From: Pseudobacillus wudalianchiensis
Lineage (GTDB): Bacteria; Bacillota; Bacilli; Bacillales; Domibacillaceae
Assembly (NCBI RefSeq): GCF_001685015.1
Contig: NZ_MAYT01000023.1
Span: 337,791-401,790 of the forward strand
Direction of reading: 5' to 3'
Length of the DNA stretch: 64,000 nt
Positions within the stretch are counted from its first letter, which is position 1; the number at the start of each line of letters is the position of its first letter. Below, piece by piece: positions 1 to 7,793 of this stretch. The position numbers were made by a program, and so were the translations under genes. The notes below the pieces were generated by a model. It saw nothing but the letters and a program-made list of their open reading frames with translations, ran no database searches and was not told the origin of the DNA.

Positions 1-1280
1 TGCTGCAGGAAGTGAACGTATTCCGCTTGGATCTGTTCCGCTTTAATGATAGACAGCAACAAATCATAAAACTTCGCTGTTCCCGATTGAGCGGCGTTTC
101 CACCTTCCATATAGAAATCAATCGCCTTTTCAGACGTTTTCGTTTCCATGAGCATGGCTTTCATGAGGTCTTTAATCCACTGCACACTGCCGATTTTGGT
201 AATATCCAATTGAATTAACTCAATTGCCTTGCCGTCCTTATCGTAAGTGATAATGTTAAAATCTCGGTGATCAATCAGACCTGCAGCTTCTTCGCCATAA
301 CGTTTTATAGCCTTTTCCTGCGCCGCTCGGAATGCCTCTCTTGAGACAGCGATTTTCGGATCGCCATTCTTCGTAAAGACCATAGAATTTTTAGTGAACG
401 TCCAGTTAATCTCATCCTGCTTGCCCAGCTGGCCTTTTAGACAACTTTGTCCATATGGGTCCTGATATGTTGGCTCATTAGCCCAATACACAACAAACGG
501 AGTAGAACGGCCCGGATAATCCCTGTTCAACTCTTTCATTTTCAACAGCGCTTTCGCTTCCTCTTCTTCCACTTCCTCGGTGCGGTCGCCGGTTAACTTA
601 AACAGCATATTTGACGTTTTCAGTGTGTAATTACGTTTGTTGCTTTTATCCCGCTCGACTTCCACTCGTTCTCGGTACACATGTAAATACTCATTTTCAC
701 CTATCGTCTTATGAAAAGCTAAGTCCACGCCCATTTCATCTTCATGCGGGTAATAGACATCACGCTTTTTAAAGTCGATACGCAAGCCTCGGTCATCATC
801 AAACGGCACGCCAACTAATCCACCATCGATCTGATGCTGGACAATGTTTTGCCAATGAATAAAGGCTAATTTGCTTACTTTTGATATTTGGTCAATCAAT
901 TCCTGTTGCAGGTCGTCAATCTTATCATTTACCAGGTCACCATCTGGCCCTTCAATCATGCCGTCTGCCGCTCCGGTTGTTTGATTCTGCTCTTCTGTTG
1001 ATTTTACAGATGTTTTGACTTTCCCAATAGAGCGACTAACGAACATAGCCGGGATCTCACAGATCAACTTTGAAATATTTGCTTGGATATATGGCGTTTT
1101 AACGTTTGGTGGTAACGTCTCTCCATACTTCATAGGGTCGTACACTTCGTTTTCTTTGAGCATTCTTTGTGCCCTAGGAAATAAATCAATATGGTCACCG
1201 TCGTATAGCTTTCGGTAAGCATACACATCACCGTGCGTCTGTTTGATCACATCGGTGTTCCACTCTTTCCAATCAATCAT
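1..1280 (-). CDS. phage portal protein (3' part cut by window)
   Basis: The leftward frame is open from an ATG at 1280 to the window edge, 426 codons without a stop. The start lies 4 nt after the large terminase stop, the usual place of a portal gene. The N-terminal part (Trp-rich start, then a stretch ending in PPNVKTPYIQANISKLICEIPA) and the regions with FKKRDVYYPHED and NRDYPGRSTPFVVYWANEP look like the SPP1 Gp6-type portals of PBSX-like phages. The portal forms the dodecameric DNA channel at the capsid vertex and docks the terminase. Family resemblance is from memory; gene order is the stronger argument. Confidence 0.8.
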   Translation of the reverse strand, partial: MIDWKEWNTDVIKQTHGDVYAYRKLYDGDHIDLFPRAQRMLKENEVYDPMKYGETLPPNVKTPYIQANISKLICEIPAMFVSRSIGKVKTSVKSTEEQNQTTGAADGMIEGPDGDLVNDKIDDLQQELIDQISKVSKLAFIHWQNIVQHQIDGGLVGVPFDDDRGLRIDFKKRDVYYPHEDEMGVDLAFHKTIGENEYLHVYRERVEVERDKSNKRNYTLKTSNMLFKLTGDRTEEVEEEEAKALLKMKELNRDYPGRSTPFVVYWANEPTYQDPYGQSCLKGQLGKQDEINWTFTKNSMVFTKNGDPKIAVSREAFRAAQEKAIKRYGEEAAGLIDHRDFNIITYDKDGKAIELIQLDITKIGSVQWIKDLMKAMLMETKTSEKAIDFYMEGGNAAQSGTAKFYDLLLSIIKAEQIQAEYVHFLQ

Positions 1281-1284
1281 GTCA

Positions 1285-2496
1285 TCACCATCCTCTCGAG
1301 CTGCTGATGCCAGCTGGAACGTATGATGCTTCAGTGTAAACGGCATAGCGAAGTGCATCCAGAACATCATCCCATTGCTTCACTGGCTCACCTGTATTTT
1401 TGTTCCACACATACATGTAAATCTCTTCCTTGAAGCGTTTAGCTGTATCAACAACGAATAGCTTTTTCTGCTTGAATCCTTTGGCTACTTCTTCAATGCC
1501 AGATATGACCGCTTTATTTGCATTCTCAGCATATAGCCCTTCTCTTTCGAACCGGTCGATATGCTCCGGGCGAGCGGTATCACAATAAAAGTTAATGCGC
1601 CCGTAATCTTTGACTACTTGTTTAGCGATTTTGACCCAATAATCAATTTCCTCGTGTTGAGCGGCATACTCTTTCACCATGTATAAGTTTCCGTTATCTG
1701 CTTGGCCGACAACTACAATGGATCCATAGTGCTCATATCCCCAGTCAACGCCAGCAAAGTATTTTGTGAAGTTAATTCGCTTTAATTCTTCCTCGCTGAT
1801 GTAATGGACATCATCCGAGAAGTCTTTGTACACAATTCCTTCTGGCGCCACCCACCGACCGTATATGTCTCTTTCCGTAAACATGCCGCTAGGTGTGGAA
1901 GCAACGATACTTTCGATATATTCCGGATCCAAATGGTCATTATCAAACAGCGTAAAGTGAAAGGCTTTAATGTTCAGCCTGCCGCTTTTCAGCCGCTCAC
2001 CGGATTTATCAATATAATCCGTTTTAATGCTGTGCATTGGATTCTCTGGGTTTGTATCAATAAAAATTCTCGCACCCGGATATGAGCAGCGAGAAATAAC
2101 TTCTTTTACGAATGTGTCATGCAGAGCAGTCCCCTCATTCAAAAAGGCGCCGGCCGCTGTAAATCCCCGCGCTTTTTTCCATGCTGCCGCATTTGAACCG
2201 TCAAAGCAATAGACTTTGTTACCGAACACTTCTACAGCGCTCGTTTTGTCTAACTTCAACTCTTTGCCGATGATCCCTTCCAGATCATCCAGCACATTAC
2301 GCCGTATACTCGCTTGTGTTGCCCCGCCGATAATGAATGACAGCCCTTTATTTTCAAAATGAGCAACATGAGAGGCAAACATCAGGTTCAATATAAATGT
2401 TTTACCTGCACGCTTTGCACCGCTGGCAATGAGGATCTTCGGGTTTTCCCTCTTTACTGATTCTAATACCTCATTCTGTTTAGCTGTTAGTCCCAT
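1285..2496 (-). CDS. phage terminase large subunit (PBSX XtmB-like)
   Basis: ATP-driven DNA packaging motor and headful nuclease. A Walker A motif, GAKRAGKT, lies at about residues 26-33. A Walker B-like segment [11 protein letters not shown] is near 115, an RNase H-type nuclease acidic motif [12 protein letters not shown] near 250, and a C-terminal [11 protein letters not shown] motif closes the nuclease. About 403 aa fits PBSX-family large subunits. The ATG at 2496 is preferred over the GTG at 2505 because AGGTGGATC sits just upstream of the ATG. It overlaps the small subunit by 17 nt and is followed 4 nt later by the portal, so the three are one packaging operon. Confidence 0.92.
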   Translation of the reverse strand: MGLTAKQNEVLESVKRENPKILIASGAKRAGKTFILNLMFASHVAHFENKGLSFIIGGATQASIRRNVLDDLEGIIGKELKLDKTSAVEVFGNKVYCFDGSNAAAWKKARGFTAAGAFLNEGTALHDTFVKEVISRCSYPGARIFIDTNPENPMHSIKTDYIDKSGERLKSGRLNIKAFHFTLFDNDHLDPEYIESIVASTPSGMFTERDIYGRWVAPEGIVYKDFSDDVHYISEEELKRINFTKYFAGVDWGYEHYGSIVVVGQADNGNLYMVKEYAAQHEEIDYWVKIAKQVVKDYGRINFYCDTARPEHIDRFEREGLYAENANKAVISGIEEVAKGFKQKKLFVVDTAKRFKEEIYMYVWNKNTGEPVKQWDDVLDALRYAVYTEASYVPAGISSSRGW

Positions 2497-3292
2497 TTGA
2501 TCCACCTGCCGTTAATTGACGAAGCATAGCCGCCATTTCACTTTCTTGCGCACCCGCTCCTTGCTGACTATTGATCTTCTCAATTTCAGCTTTCGTTTTC
2601 TGTATATTGAGATTCATCTGCTCAACTTTCAGGCGGCGCTCATCATCAATATGAGCTAGTTCATCAAACTGCTTGATGAGAGCACGCAATTCACCCATAG
2701 CTCTGCTTTGAGCATTTAGGAAAGTCGCATGTCGGTCCCAAGCAAACTGGAACTCGTACTCTTCTTCGGTAACTGCTTTCTCAAGCCCACCGCCTTGATC
2801 TTTTGGCTTCTCAAAGTGATCATACTTTGCCTTTTTCAGTTCTTTGATCATTTCGCCTTTATCTTCAACGAACATGATCCGCTGTGCTCGAATAATAGCA
2901 GCATATTGGATTTGGATTTGATCCCAGATTAAATCAGCAGCAGAGAATTCGTTTATCGCATCCATAATCTCTTGTGTTTCCTCTGGGAGATACTTAGCGA
3001 AGAAGCCATGCTTTACTGCAGCACTGTTCCGTTTTGTAAACTGATTTTGTGGATGAGGGTTTCCACTCCTCTTCCCTTGTTTCTTCAAGGTTTTTACGGT
3101 TGCAACCTTCTTTTTAGGGGTTGCATCCTTTTTGGGTTTTGTTGCATACTTTTTAGTTGGATCTCTGGACCAACCTTCGCGACTTTTCCGGCTTTTTAAA
3201 GTCCCGAGTTTAATGTCATGCTTTTCAGCTAATGCATTTAATGCGATTTTTGTTGATTCCCATTCACGTCTGATTTCTTCCCAATTTATCAT
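2480..3292 (-). CDS. phage terminase small subunit (PBSX XtmA-like)
   Basis: DNA-recognition subunit of the packaging terminase. The 270-aa protein starts with a winged or HTH-like segment ([20 protein letters not shown], then a Lys/Arg-rich linker), as in PBSX-type small subunits, and ends in a predicted helical region rich in Glu and Lys. The middle is strongly basic ([20 protein letters not shown]). It directly precedes and overlaps the large subunit gene. GGAGGTGG lies about 12 nt upstream of the ATG, a rather long spacing. The assignment rests on position plus N-terminal pattern. Confidence 0.85.
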   Translation of the reverse strand: MINWEEIRREWESTKIALNALAEKHDIKLGTLKSRKSREGWSRDPTKKYATKPKKDATPKKKVATVKTLKKQGKRSGNPHPQNQFTKRNSAAVKHGFFAKYLPEETQEIMDAINEFSAADLIWDQIQIQYAAIIRAQRIMFVEDKGEMIKELKKAKYDHFEKPKDQGGGLEKAVTEEEYEFQFAWDRHATFLNAQSRAMGELRALIKQFDELAHIDDERRLKVEQMNLNIQKTKAEIEKINSQQGAGAQESEMAAMLRQLTAGGSNGTNS

Positions 3293-3333
3293 TTCATATC
3301 AACACCACCTCCACTAATTCAATTTTGGGCAAA

Positions 3334-3357
3334 GAAAAAAGCATCCCAATGGATGCT
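3334..3357 (-). terminator. terminator after the secreted-protein gene
   Basis: GCATCC-ATTG-GGATGC stem followed on the leftward strand by a run of six T (3335-3340). It lies just after the stop of the 3363-3950 gene and before terS, so terS expression probably needs its own promoter or readthrough. Confidence 0.7.
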
Positions 3358-3362
3358 ATAAA

Positions 3363-3950
3363 TCACTCAATTTTCTCGTAATTCATAAAATGTTTAGGAG
3401 TTGTCCAACTGATTCTAATAAGCTTTACTCCTTTTTCATCTGATTCAGTATACGCATGAATATTACCAGGGTAATTCTCAGGATTATTATTATAATAATC
3501 TTTATGATGATAGCTAATCACATAATAAGTTAGATTTTCATCAGTATCTATTAACCGCTTAGTTTCTGGTGATTCGTAATACTTTTCTAATTTCTTTTTC
3601 TTAGGCAGATAACTTTTAATTATCTTTAGCGCTTTTTTATCCGATATTCTTTTCTTTTTTGTATGATCAATGTATATTTCTATATCATTGACACATTCAT
3701 CATCACTATCATCAACATGTAATACACTTTTATCGTTGTATTCATATTGACCAATAGTCACCAAGTCTTCTTTTACTTTCTTTCCGTACTTCTTAAACTT
3801 CTTGACACTGTCACAATACCTTGGATGCTTTTTATTTGTTACTACAGATATCCCCGATAGCTTTTTTTCTTTAGCATGAACTGAATTGAAACCAATAAAT
3901 GTTATCGAGAAAATCATACAAATCATAATAAGTAATTTTATATATTTCAT
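3363..3950 (-). CDS. secreted protein of unknown function
   Basis: 195 aa with a clear Sec signal peptide: MKYIK, then a hydrophobic core LLIMICMIFSITFIGF, then a probable cut near VHA-KE. The mature part is Lys/Tyr/Asp rich, without cysteines apart from two (CDS and DECVND), and I recognise no domain. AAAGGAGAGG precedes the ATG, and a terminator follows the stop. It sits as a self-contained unit between xpf and the terminase genes, where PBSX has nothing comparable, and its AT-rich codon use differs from the packaging genes. I infer a moron, a gene that may serve the lysogen rather than the phage. Function unknown. Confidence 0.75.
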   Translation of the reverse strand: MKYIKLLIMICMIFSITFIGFNSVHAKEKKLSGISVVTNKKHPRYCDSVKKFKKYGKKVKEDLVTIGQYEYNDKSVLHVDDSDDECVNDIEIYIDHTKKKRISDKKALKIIKSYLPKKKKLEKYYESPETKRLIDTDENLTYYVISYHHKDYYNNNPENYPGNIHAYTESDEKGVKLIRISWTTPKHFMNYEKIE

Positions 3951-4057
3951 TTTTCCCTCTCCTTTCGCCGACTTACTACTTTCGACAAAAGAAGCAGTTC
4001 TCCTTGTCCTTCTCTGTGATAAAATAATTACTGGACTTCAAATGAAAGGTGATCAGC

Positions 4058-4228
4058 ATGGAAGAGAGAAAAGAATATGATCTAACTACCGTTTATGACT
4101 ATAAAGAATTGCCTGATATTATCTCTGGCCGCTGTGACAACTGCAATAATGCACAGTTTAAGAGCTCCATGAAAGATGGTATTTTCCTCAGGGAGTGCCG
4201 GTATTGCGGCATCAAGAAAATCATTTAA
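4058..4228 (+). CDS. small zinc-ribbon protein
   Basis: 56 aa on the strand opposite to its neighbours. Two CxxC knuckles (CDNC near residue 32 and CRYC near 50) form a probable zinc ribbon ending in GIKKII. AAAGGTGATC 5 nt before the ATG fixes the start; an earlier ATG at 4042 is in another frame and stops soon. Small Com-like or transcription-factor-like zinc ribbons are common in phages, but no specific function can be given. Confidence 0.7.
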   Translation: MEERKEYDLTTVYDYKELPDIISGRCDNCNNAQFKSSMKDGIFLRECRYCGIKKII

Positions 4229-4607
4229 CCCCGCCAATCGGTAGAGTTTTTATTTTGAGTAAATAAACAACCAAAACATGAATAGCCCCAAGCTTTCGGA
4301 AGAACAATAAAAATATTCTTCGAAAGGGGGTTTTCATGTGTACCTAAAGATACGCTTTAAGGTAGAGTGCGACATAAACTTTCTGCTTATCGTTGCTCTA
4401 CTTCTTTTTTTAATGTGATGTAATACACTGTACCTTTATAGTGAAATGCTCTATCCCATCTAGGGCATTTCATTTTGTAGTGCCTTACATTTGTAGTATG
4501 TCCATTACGTAATAATTTAAATTAAAAAAATAAAATCGTTGCTTTTTTACATTTACCTTTCAAAAAAGCCTATTGTATCAACACTTTCAACCATATAATA
4601 ATTAATA
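4229..4607. other. intergenic region with strong hairpins
   Basis: This 380-bp stretch has no convincing long gene but is highly structured. An extended imperfect palindrome runs from 4275 to 4340: ACATGAA..CCCC..TTTCG-GAAGAA pairs with TTCTTC-GAAA..GGGG..TTTTCATGT. A second hairpin at 4361-4402 (GGTAGAG/CTCTAC) is followed by CTTCTTTTTTT, so it looks like a rightward terminator. A third at 4442-4472 (TGAAATGCTC/GGGCATTTCA) is followed by TTTT. The rest is AT-rich. See the possible small peptide at 4338. Confidence 0.6.
4338..4418 (+). CDS. possible hydrophobic micropeptide (type I toxin-like)
   Basis: A 26-codon GTG-initiated frame, VYLKIRFKVEC-DINFLLIVALLLFLM, has a basic N-terminus and a hydrophobic C-terminus. 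GAAAGGGGG lies 7 nt upstream, a good ribosome binding site, but both the site and the start are inside the right arm of the 4275-4340 palindrome, as in type I toxin mRNAs whose translation is blocked by structure. A terminator-like hairpin overlaps the reading frame itself, which argues against it being a simple gene. It may equally be a structured RNA without translation. Confidence 0.3.
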   Translation: MYLKIRFKVECDINFLLIVALLLFLM

Positions 4608-4610
4608 TGA

Positions 4611-4636
4611 TAAAAAACGCCACCGCAAGGATGGCG
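4611..4636 (-). terminator. terminator of the 70-aa membrane protein gene
   Basis: On the leftward strand CGCCATCC-TTGC-GGTGGCG is followed directly by TTTTTTA. It lies 60 nt after the stop of the gene at 4697-4909. Confidence 0.75.
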
Positions 4637-4696
4637 CATAGACCAACCAAAGTCTTTCATATATAGGTGGCAAAGGTATGACAAGAATGCATATTT

Positions 4697-4909
4697 TTAT
4701 CCAAGGCTAAGTAACATTGCTTCCATATTGCCAGTTTTAAAGGAAAGAAAAAGCCCTAACATTGCAGCTAGTCCCCCTAAATCTCTACTACCAGTTATCC
4801 TCCATACTATTCCACTTGGCAAGACTGCCCATATAATAGTAAAACTAAGGATAGTCATTACAGTAGGTACCAAGCTATTTATTATTTGTTCTCCTATTAT
4901 TTCCACCAT
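4697..4909 (-). CDS. small membrane protein, unknown
   Basis: 70 aa with a first membrane segment near residues 15-32 (VMTILSFTIIWAVLPSGIV) and a second weaker one near 45-60 (GGLAAMLGLFLSF). GAGGTGA just before the ATG at 4909 supports that start over the GTG at 4915. The gene lies after xpf and ends in its own terminator. It could be a holin-like or superinfection protein, but it lies far from any lysis gene and no family is recognised. Confidence 0.6.
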   Translation of the reverse strand: MVEIIGEQIINSLVPTVMTILSFTIIWAVLPSGIVWRITGSRDLGGLAAMLGLFLSFKTGNMEAMLLSLG

Positions 4910-4977
4910 CTTCACCTCACTTTCATACCCAATACGAAATACCTATAAAATTGTTTCACCTTTTTCAAATTTTTTTA

Positions 4978-5487
4978 TCACGCCAAGCAGAAAAGGCTCT
5001 CATTCATGCGCTTTGACAATTTGATCTCCGCTCGTCTCATGTTGGTTTGAACCGTTGATTTTTTGACATTAAGTAATTCAGCAATCTCATCATACGAATA
5101 CAATTGAACCTTATTTAGGATAAATATTTCTTTCTCTCGTCTAGTTAATACAGACAGAGCATCATCAATTCGCTCCAAATCTGTTTGAGAAACCGTCCCA
5201 TCAGGCTCATTTTTCACTTCGGAAGAAAATGCATCTATGATTTTCGGATCTTTCAATAACATCCGCTGGTAGGAATCTCTTCGATCATAGCCTCTTTTTG
5301 CTCCTGGAAGCCGGCCCTTTTCTAGCCACTCAATAACAAACTCTAAATCAGTAATAATACTACTAATAATCTTTTTATCCGCGGCCTGCTGAACGGTCAA
5401 TTTTTTCTCTTCTGTTTCCTCAAAAGCTTTGTACATTTTCCGAGTTTCCTGTAGCGTCCGACGATATTCAAAGAATAAATCTTCCAC
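4978..5487 (-). CDS. xpf: late-gene sigma-like activator (PBSX Xpf-like)
   Basis: 169 aa, the length I recall for PBSX Xpf. The C-terminal third is a sigma region 4 HTH: LTRREKEIFILNKVQLYSYDEI, then AELLNVKKSTVQTNMRRAEIKL, ending in a short tail. The N-terminal part is helical and charged. Xpf is the positive control factor that turns on PBSX late (packaging and structural) transcription, so here it should activate terS-terL-portal. The position upstream of the terminase genes and after an XtrA-like gene matches PBSX order. The gene symbol is by homology; the late promoter sequence it would recognise was not identified. Confidence 0.85.
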   Translation of the reverse strand: MEDLFFEYRRTLQETRKMYKAFEETEEKKLTVQQAADKKIISSIITDLEFVIEWLEKGRLPGAKRGYDRRDSYQRMLLKDPKIIDAFSSEVKNEPDGTVSQTDLERIDDALSVLTRREKEIFILNKVQLYSYDEIAELLNVKKSTVQTNMRRAEIKLSKRMNESLFCLA

Positions 5488-5510
5488 CTGATAAGCTCCC
5501 CTTTATCCCT

Positions 5511-5702
5511 TTATTTATAAGCTCCGCCTTTGCCCCGTTTCAGCAGTTTCATGTTCATACCCATTAATTCTCTTAACTCCCAATCAGACAGCTTCTCTTT
5601 TTTCTTTACCGGCTTCTTTTTAGGCTGCTCTTTCTTTCTCTCTACAACTGCCTGATTTTTCCGCTTCCATTGCTGCAACTGATCCTTTAAAGTAGAATTC
5701 AT
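5511..5702 (-). CDS. small basic phage protein, unknown
   Basis: 63 aa with a very Lys-rich centre (KKEQPKKKPVKKKEKLSDWE) and a C-terminal WELRELMGMNMKLLKRGKGGAYK. AAGGGGG lies about 9 nt before the ATG, which follows closely on the hairpin ending the previous gene. It is likely co-transcribed with xpf 24 nt downstream. The base-rich composition suggests nucleic-acid or acidic-partner binding; no family recognised. Confidence 0.7.
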   Translation of the reverse strand: MNSTLKDQLQQWKRKNQAVVERKKEQPKKKPVKKKEKLSDWELRELMGMNMKLLKRGKGGAYK

Positions 5703-5719
5703 ATCCCTATAACCCCCTT

Positions 5720-5785
5720 ATAAAAATAAAAGAGGACACCTAACAATAAAGCAGCTGCGGGCTGCTCTAAAGTTTTGGTGTCCTC
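5720..5785 (-). terminator. long nested terminator
   Basis: GAGGACACC (5732-5740) pairs perfectly with GGTGTCCTC (5777-5785), and an inner AGCAGC/GCTGCT hairpin sits in the loop. A T-rich run (TTTTATTTTTAT on the leftward strand) follows. It separates the 5802-6671 gene from the xpf operon, so late control starts after it. Confidence 0.7.
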
Positions 5786-5801
5786 CAGTTTGCTGGTAGA
5801 A

Positions 5802-6671
5802 CTATTGCAGACTATTCCGGATGTAATCTATACTTTTTTTCGTAAGATTACTGTCTAGATCAATATAAGCATTTTTTAGAAGCGCTCGCTGTTTAGCAAT
5901 TTTGCTTCTTTCATTTTCAAGCAGGAATGATCTAGAAAGAAAATTTCTAAATAAAGTATTAATAGTGTCTGAATTAGACTTTGTCAATTTGTCAAAATTC
6001 TTCTCAATAAATTCATTTAAAATATTTTCACTTACACTTTCGGAACTTTCATTTAAATCACTTAAATAATCATTTAGCAATTTATTGTAATTTTTGTATT
6101 TATCTTGATTAAAGTATTCTATATTTTTTAGTCGTTTAATTTCATTATTTAATTTTTCTACTTCAAGTCTCTTATTGATTAAATCTTGTAAGTCTTCCTC
6201 TTTTATACCATATTTTTGCAATACGCTTTCTACTGATTGCTTGTACTCTTCCTCGACATCCTCTTTCTTCTCTTGCTTATCTAATAGCAGCCCTGGCAAA
6301 TTTTCTACCTTGGTGCGAATCTCGTCATTATTTTTCTCAATAAACTCAAGCGACTTAGTAAAAGAGGCTTTCATATCAGCCAAAGAATTTGCAATGTCTC
6401 TTGTATGATTAAAGGATCTATCATAAAAATCATTACTTTGATCAGTTGATTTGAAGTAAAATGCAGCCGATAAATAAATTGAGAAAAAAGCTAAAATAAG
6501 AGACAAAAGTGTTGCACTATCGATTTGTACTTTTCCTGTAATAAGTAGAAAACAAATTGTTCCTATCATACCTAATGCTGCAATAGTAAATGTCCAACTA
6601 TTTCTATTTTTAATAGTTGAATCTATTGAACTTTGATTTAATAATCTGTATCTTTTTTTTATACTGCTCAA
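5802..6671 (-). CDS. membrane-anchored coiled-coil protein, unknown
   Basis: 289 aa. Two transmembrane helices lie near residues 28-45 (FTIAALGMIGTICFLLIT) and 52-71 (SATLLSLILAFFSIYLSAAF). A long charged cytoplasmic region of about 215 residues follows, with coiled-coil character (KRLEVEKLNNEIKRLKNIEY). It is notably Asn/Ser/Lys rich and AT-rich compared with neighbours. The start overlaps the xtrA-like stop (ATGA), so translation is coupled, and a strong terminator follows. PBSX has no such gene between xtrA and xpf. The layout (small membrane hairpin plus helical sensor) is seen in superinfection-exclusion and defence proteins, but this is inference; no domain is recognised. Confidence 0.75.
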   Translation of the reverse strand: MSSIKKRYRLLNQSSIDSTIKNRNSWTFTIAALGMIGTICFLLITGKVQIDSATLLSLILAFFSIYLSAAFYFKSTDQSNDFYDRSFNHTRDIANSLADMKASFTKSLEFIEKNNDEIRTKVENLPGLLLDKQEKKEDVEEEYKQSVESVLQKYGIKEEDLQDLINKRLEVEKLNNEIKRLKNIEYFNQDKYKNYNKLLNDYLSDLNESSESVSENILNEFIEKNFDKLTKSNSDTINTLFRNFLSRSFLLENERSKIAKQRALLKNAYIDLDSNLTKKSIDYIRNSLQ

Positions 6672-6874
6672 AACTCTTCCCCCTCATCCCACTTCACGCG
6701 CTTTACTTTCCCCTGGTGGGTAATAATCTTTGTTTCTCCATGTTGAGGTAAATCGGCAACTTTAACTTTGCCATCACATATAACAATAGCCTTGTTATTT
6801 AATTCCATTATATCCAACTCTAGTCGCATTGTACTAGGATCAATTATTAAATCTGTTAATCTCACAAAAACCAC
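6668..6874 (-). CDS. PBSX XtrA-like protein
   Basis: 68 aa. The C-terminal pattern HGETKIITHQGKVKRVKWDE resembles what I recall of the PBSX XtrA family, small beta-rich proteins encoded just upstream of xpf, and position agrees. Its stop overlaps the start of the membrane protein gene by 4 nt. Role unknown; it lies at the early/late boundary. The family call is from memory. Confidence 0.6.
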   Translation of the reverse strand: MVFVRLTDLIIDPSTMRLELDIMELNNKAIVICDGKVKVADLPQHGETKIITHQGKVKRVKWDEGEEF

Positions 6875-6915
6875 TCCCGATCTGTTAAAATAAAGGTACC
6901 AACGTTATTTTAAAG

Positions 6916-6940
6916 AGCCGGGAGCTTTCCTGGCTTTTTT
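6916..6940. terminator. hairpin with T run
   Basis: AGCCGGGA-GCTT-TCCTGGCT followed on the plus strand by TTTTTT; on the minus strand only CTTTAAAAT follows. It lies between two leftward genes, so its main direction is opposite to them, possibly stopping antisense transcripts from the right. Confidence 0.45.
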
Positions 6941-7044
6941 GATGTAACCCCCTCAGTTGATAACGTTACAAAATTCTAGTTGTAGAATATTTCAACATTT
7001 CAAATCCCTCAATACAGACTTGCGGCCAGTCAAATAACAAACCA

Positions 7045-7239
7045 TTATACATGACAAGTGTTTCTTCTTTTCAATTCTTCCTGAACCAAGTCCAGTATGT
7101 AGCGCTGTTGCTGCACATATTCATCAACTGGATCACCGCCGGCAACATGAGAGCCTATCCGTTTTTCCACATCTTCCACTAGGTGAAGCAGCCCCTCAGT
7201 TCGAAGGCTCTTAATCTGCGATTCTAGTAAAATGCTCAT
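7045..7239 (-). CDS. small phage protein, DUF6877-like
   Basis: 64 aa. The core VEDVEKRIGSHVAGGDPVDE, then YVQQQRYILDLVQEE, has the spacing I recall for the DUF6877 family of small Firmicutes phage proteins (a D-x-E-x-R-I helix, a GG turn, an invariant QQ and an aromatic residue). GAAAGGAGG precedes the start. No biochemical role is known for the family; the assignment is a pattern match by eye. Confidence 0.6.
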   Translation of the reverse strand: MSILLESQIKSLRTEGLLHLVEDVEKRIGSHVAGGDPVDEYVQQQRYILDLVQEELKRRNTCHV

Positions 7240-7260
7240 TCAGACTCCTCCTTTGCTTTC

Positions 7261-7755
7261 TCAACGAAAATGGCCATGTCGTTTCATGACTTCAATGATT
7301 TCGCCAATGTATGGCTCATCAGTATTAATAACAATATAGGAGTTAAATGGTTTCTTACCGTCTTCTATTCGGCCTTCCTCTATCCAGTCACAAATATTGT
7401 TGAAAGAGGCATTAAAATCCTCCCGTGCTCCTTCTGGGACATATTTGGTCACGTCCCTCTCGTTAATGACTGTGTATCGTCTTTCTCGGCCTTCCAGGAC
7501 TGCTCCTTTAAAAGCTGATTCCGGCACCTTAACTTCTCTATTTGACTTATTCCCAAACCACATTGTTCGCACAAGTTCATCATCATAATACATTTCCAGG
7601 ACAATATCTCCATCTTCGTCTTTAAAAAATTGAGATGTCGCTTCTTTATCACCCCTTTGATCAGAATTGAAAACTAAATACATTTCCTGATCCATAACTT
7701 TAAAGTCAATTTCATCAAAACTTTCATAGGCTTCTACTCTTGAAATTTTTTTCAT
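7261..7755 (-). CDS. phage protein, unknown
   Basis: 164 aa from an ATG at 7755 preceded by AAAGGAGCGG; an upstream in-frame ATG at 7779 lacks a site. The protein is acidic and soluble, with aromatic-rich beta-like segments (DGDIVLEMYYDDELVRTMWF) and a C-terminal EIIEVMKRHGHFR. It is followed by the DUF6877-like gene and preceded by the methyltransferase in one leftward run. No family recognised. Confidence 0.7.
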   Translation of the reverse strand: MKKISRVEAYESFDEIDFKVMDQEMYLVFNSDQRGDKEATSQFFKDEDGDIVLEMYYDDELVRTMWFGNKSNREVKVPESAFKGAVLEGRERRYTVINERDVTKYVPEGAREDFNASFNNICDWIEEGRIEDGKKPFNSYIVINTDEPYIGEIIEVMKRHGHFR

Positions 7756-7793
7756 TACAACCGCTCCTTTGCTGGACATTTTTAACGTGTTTT

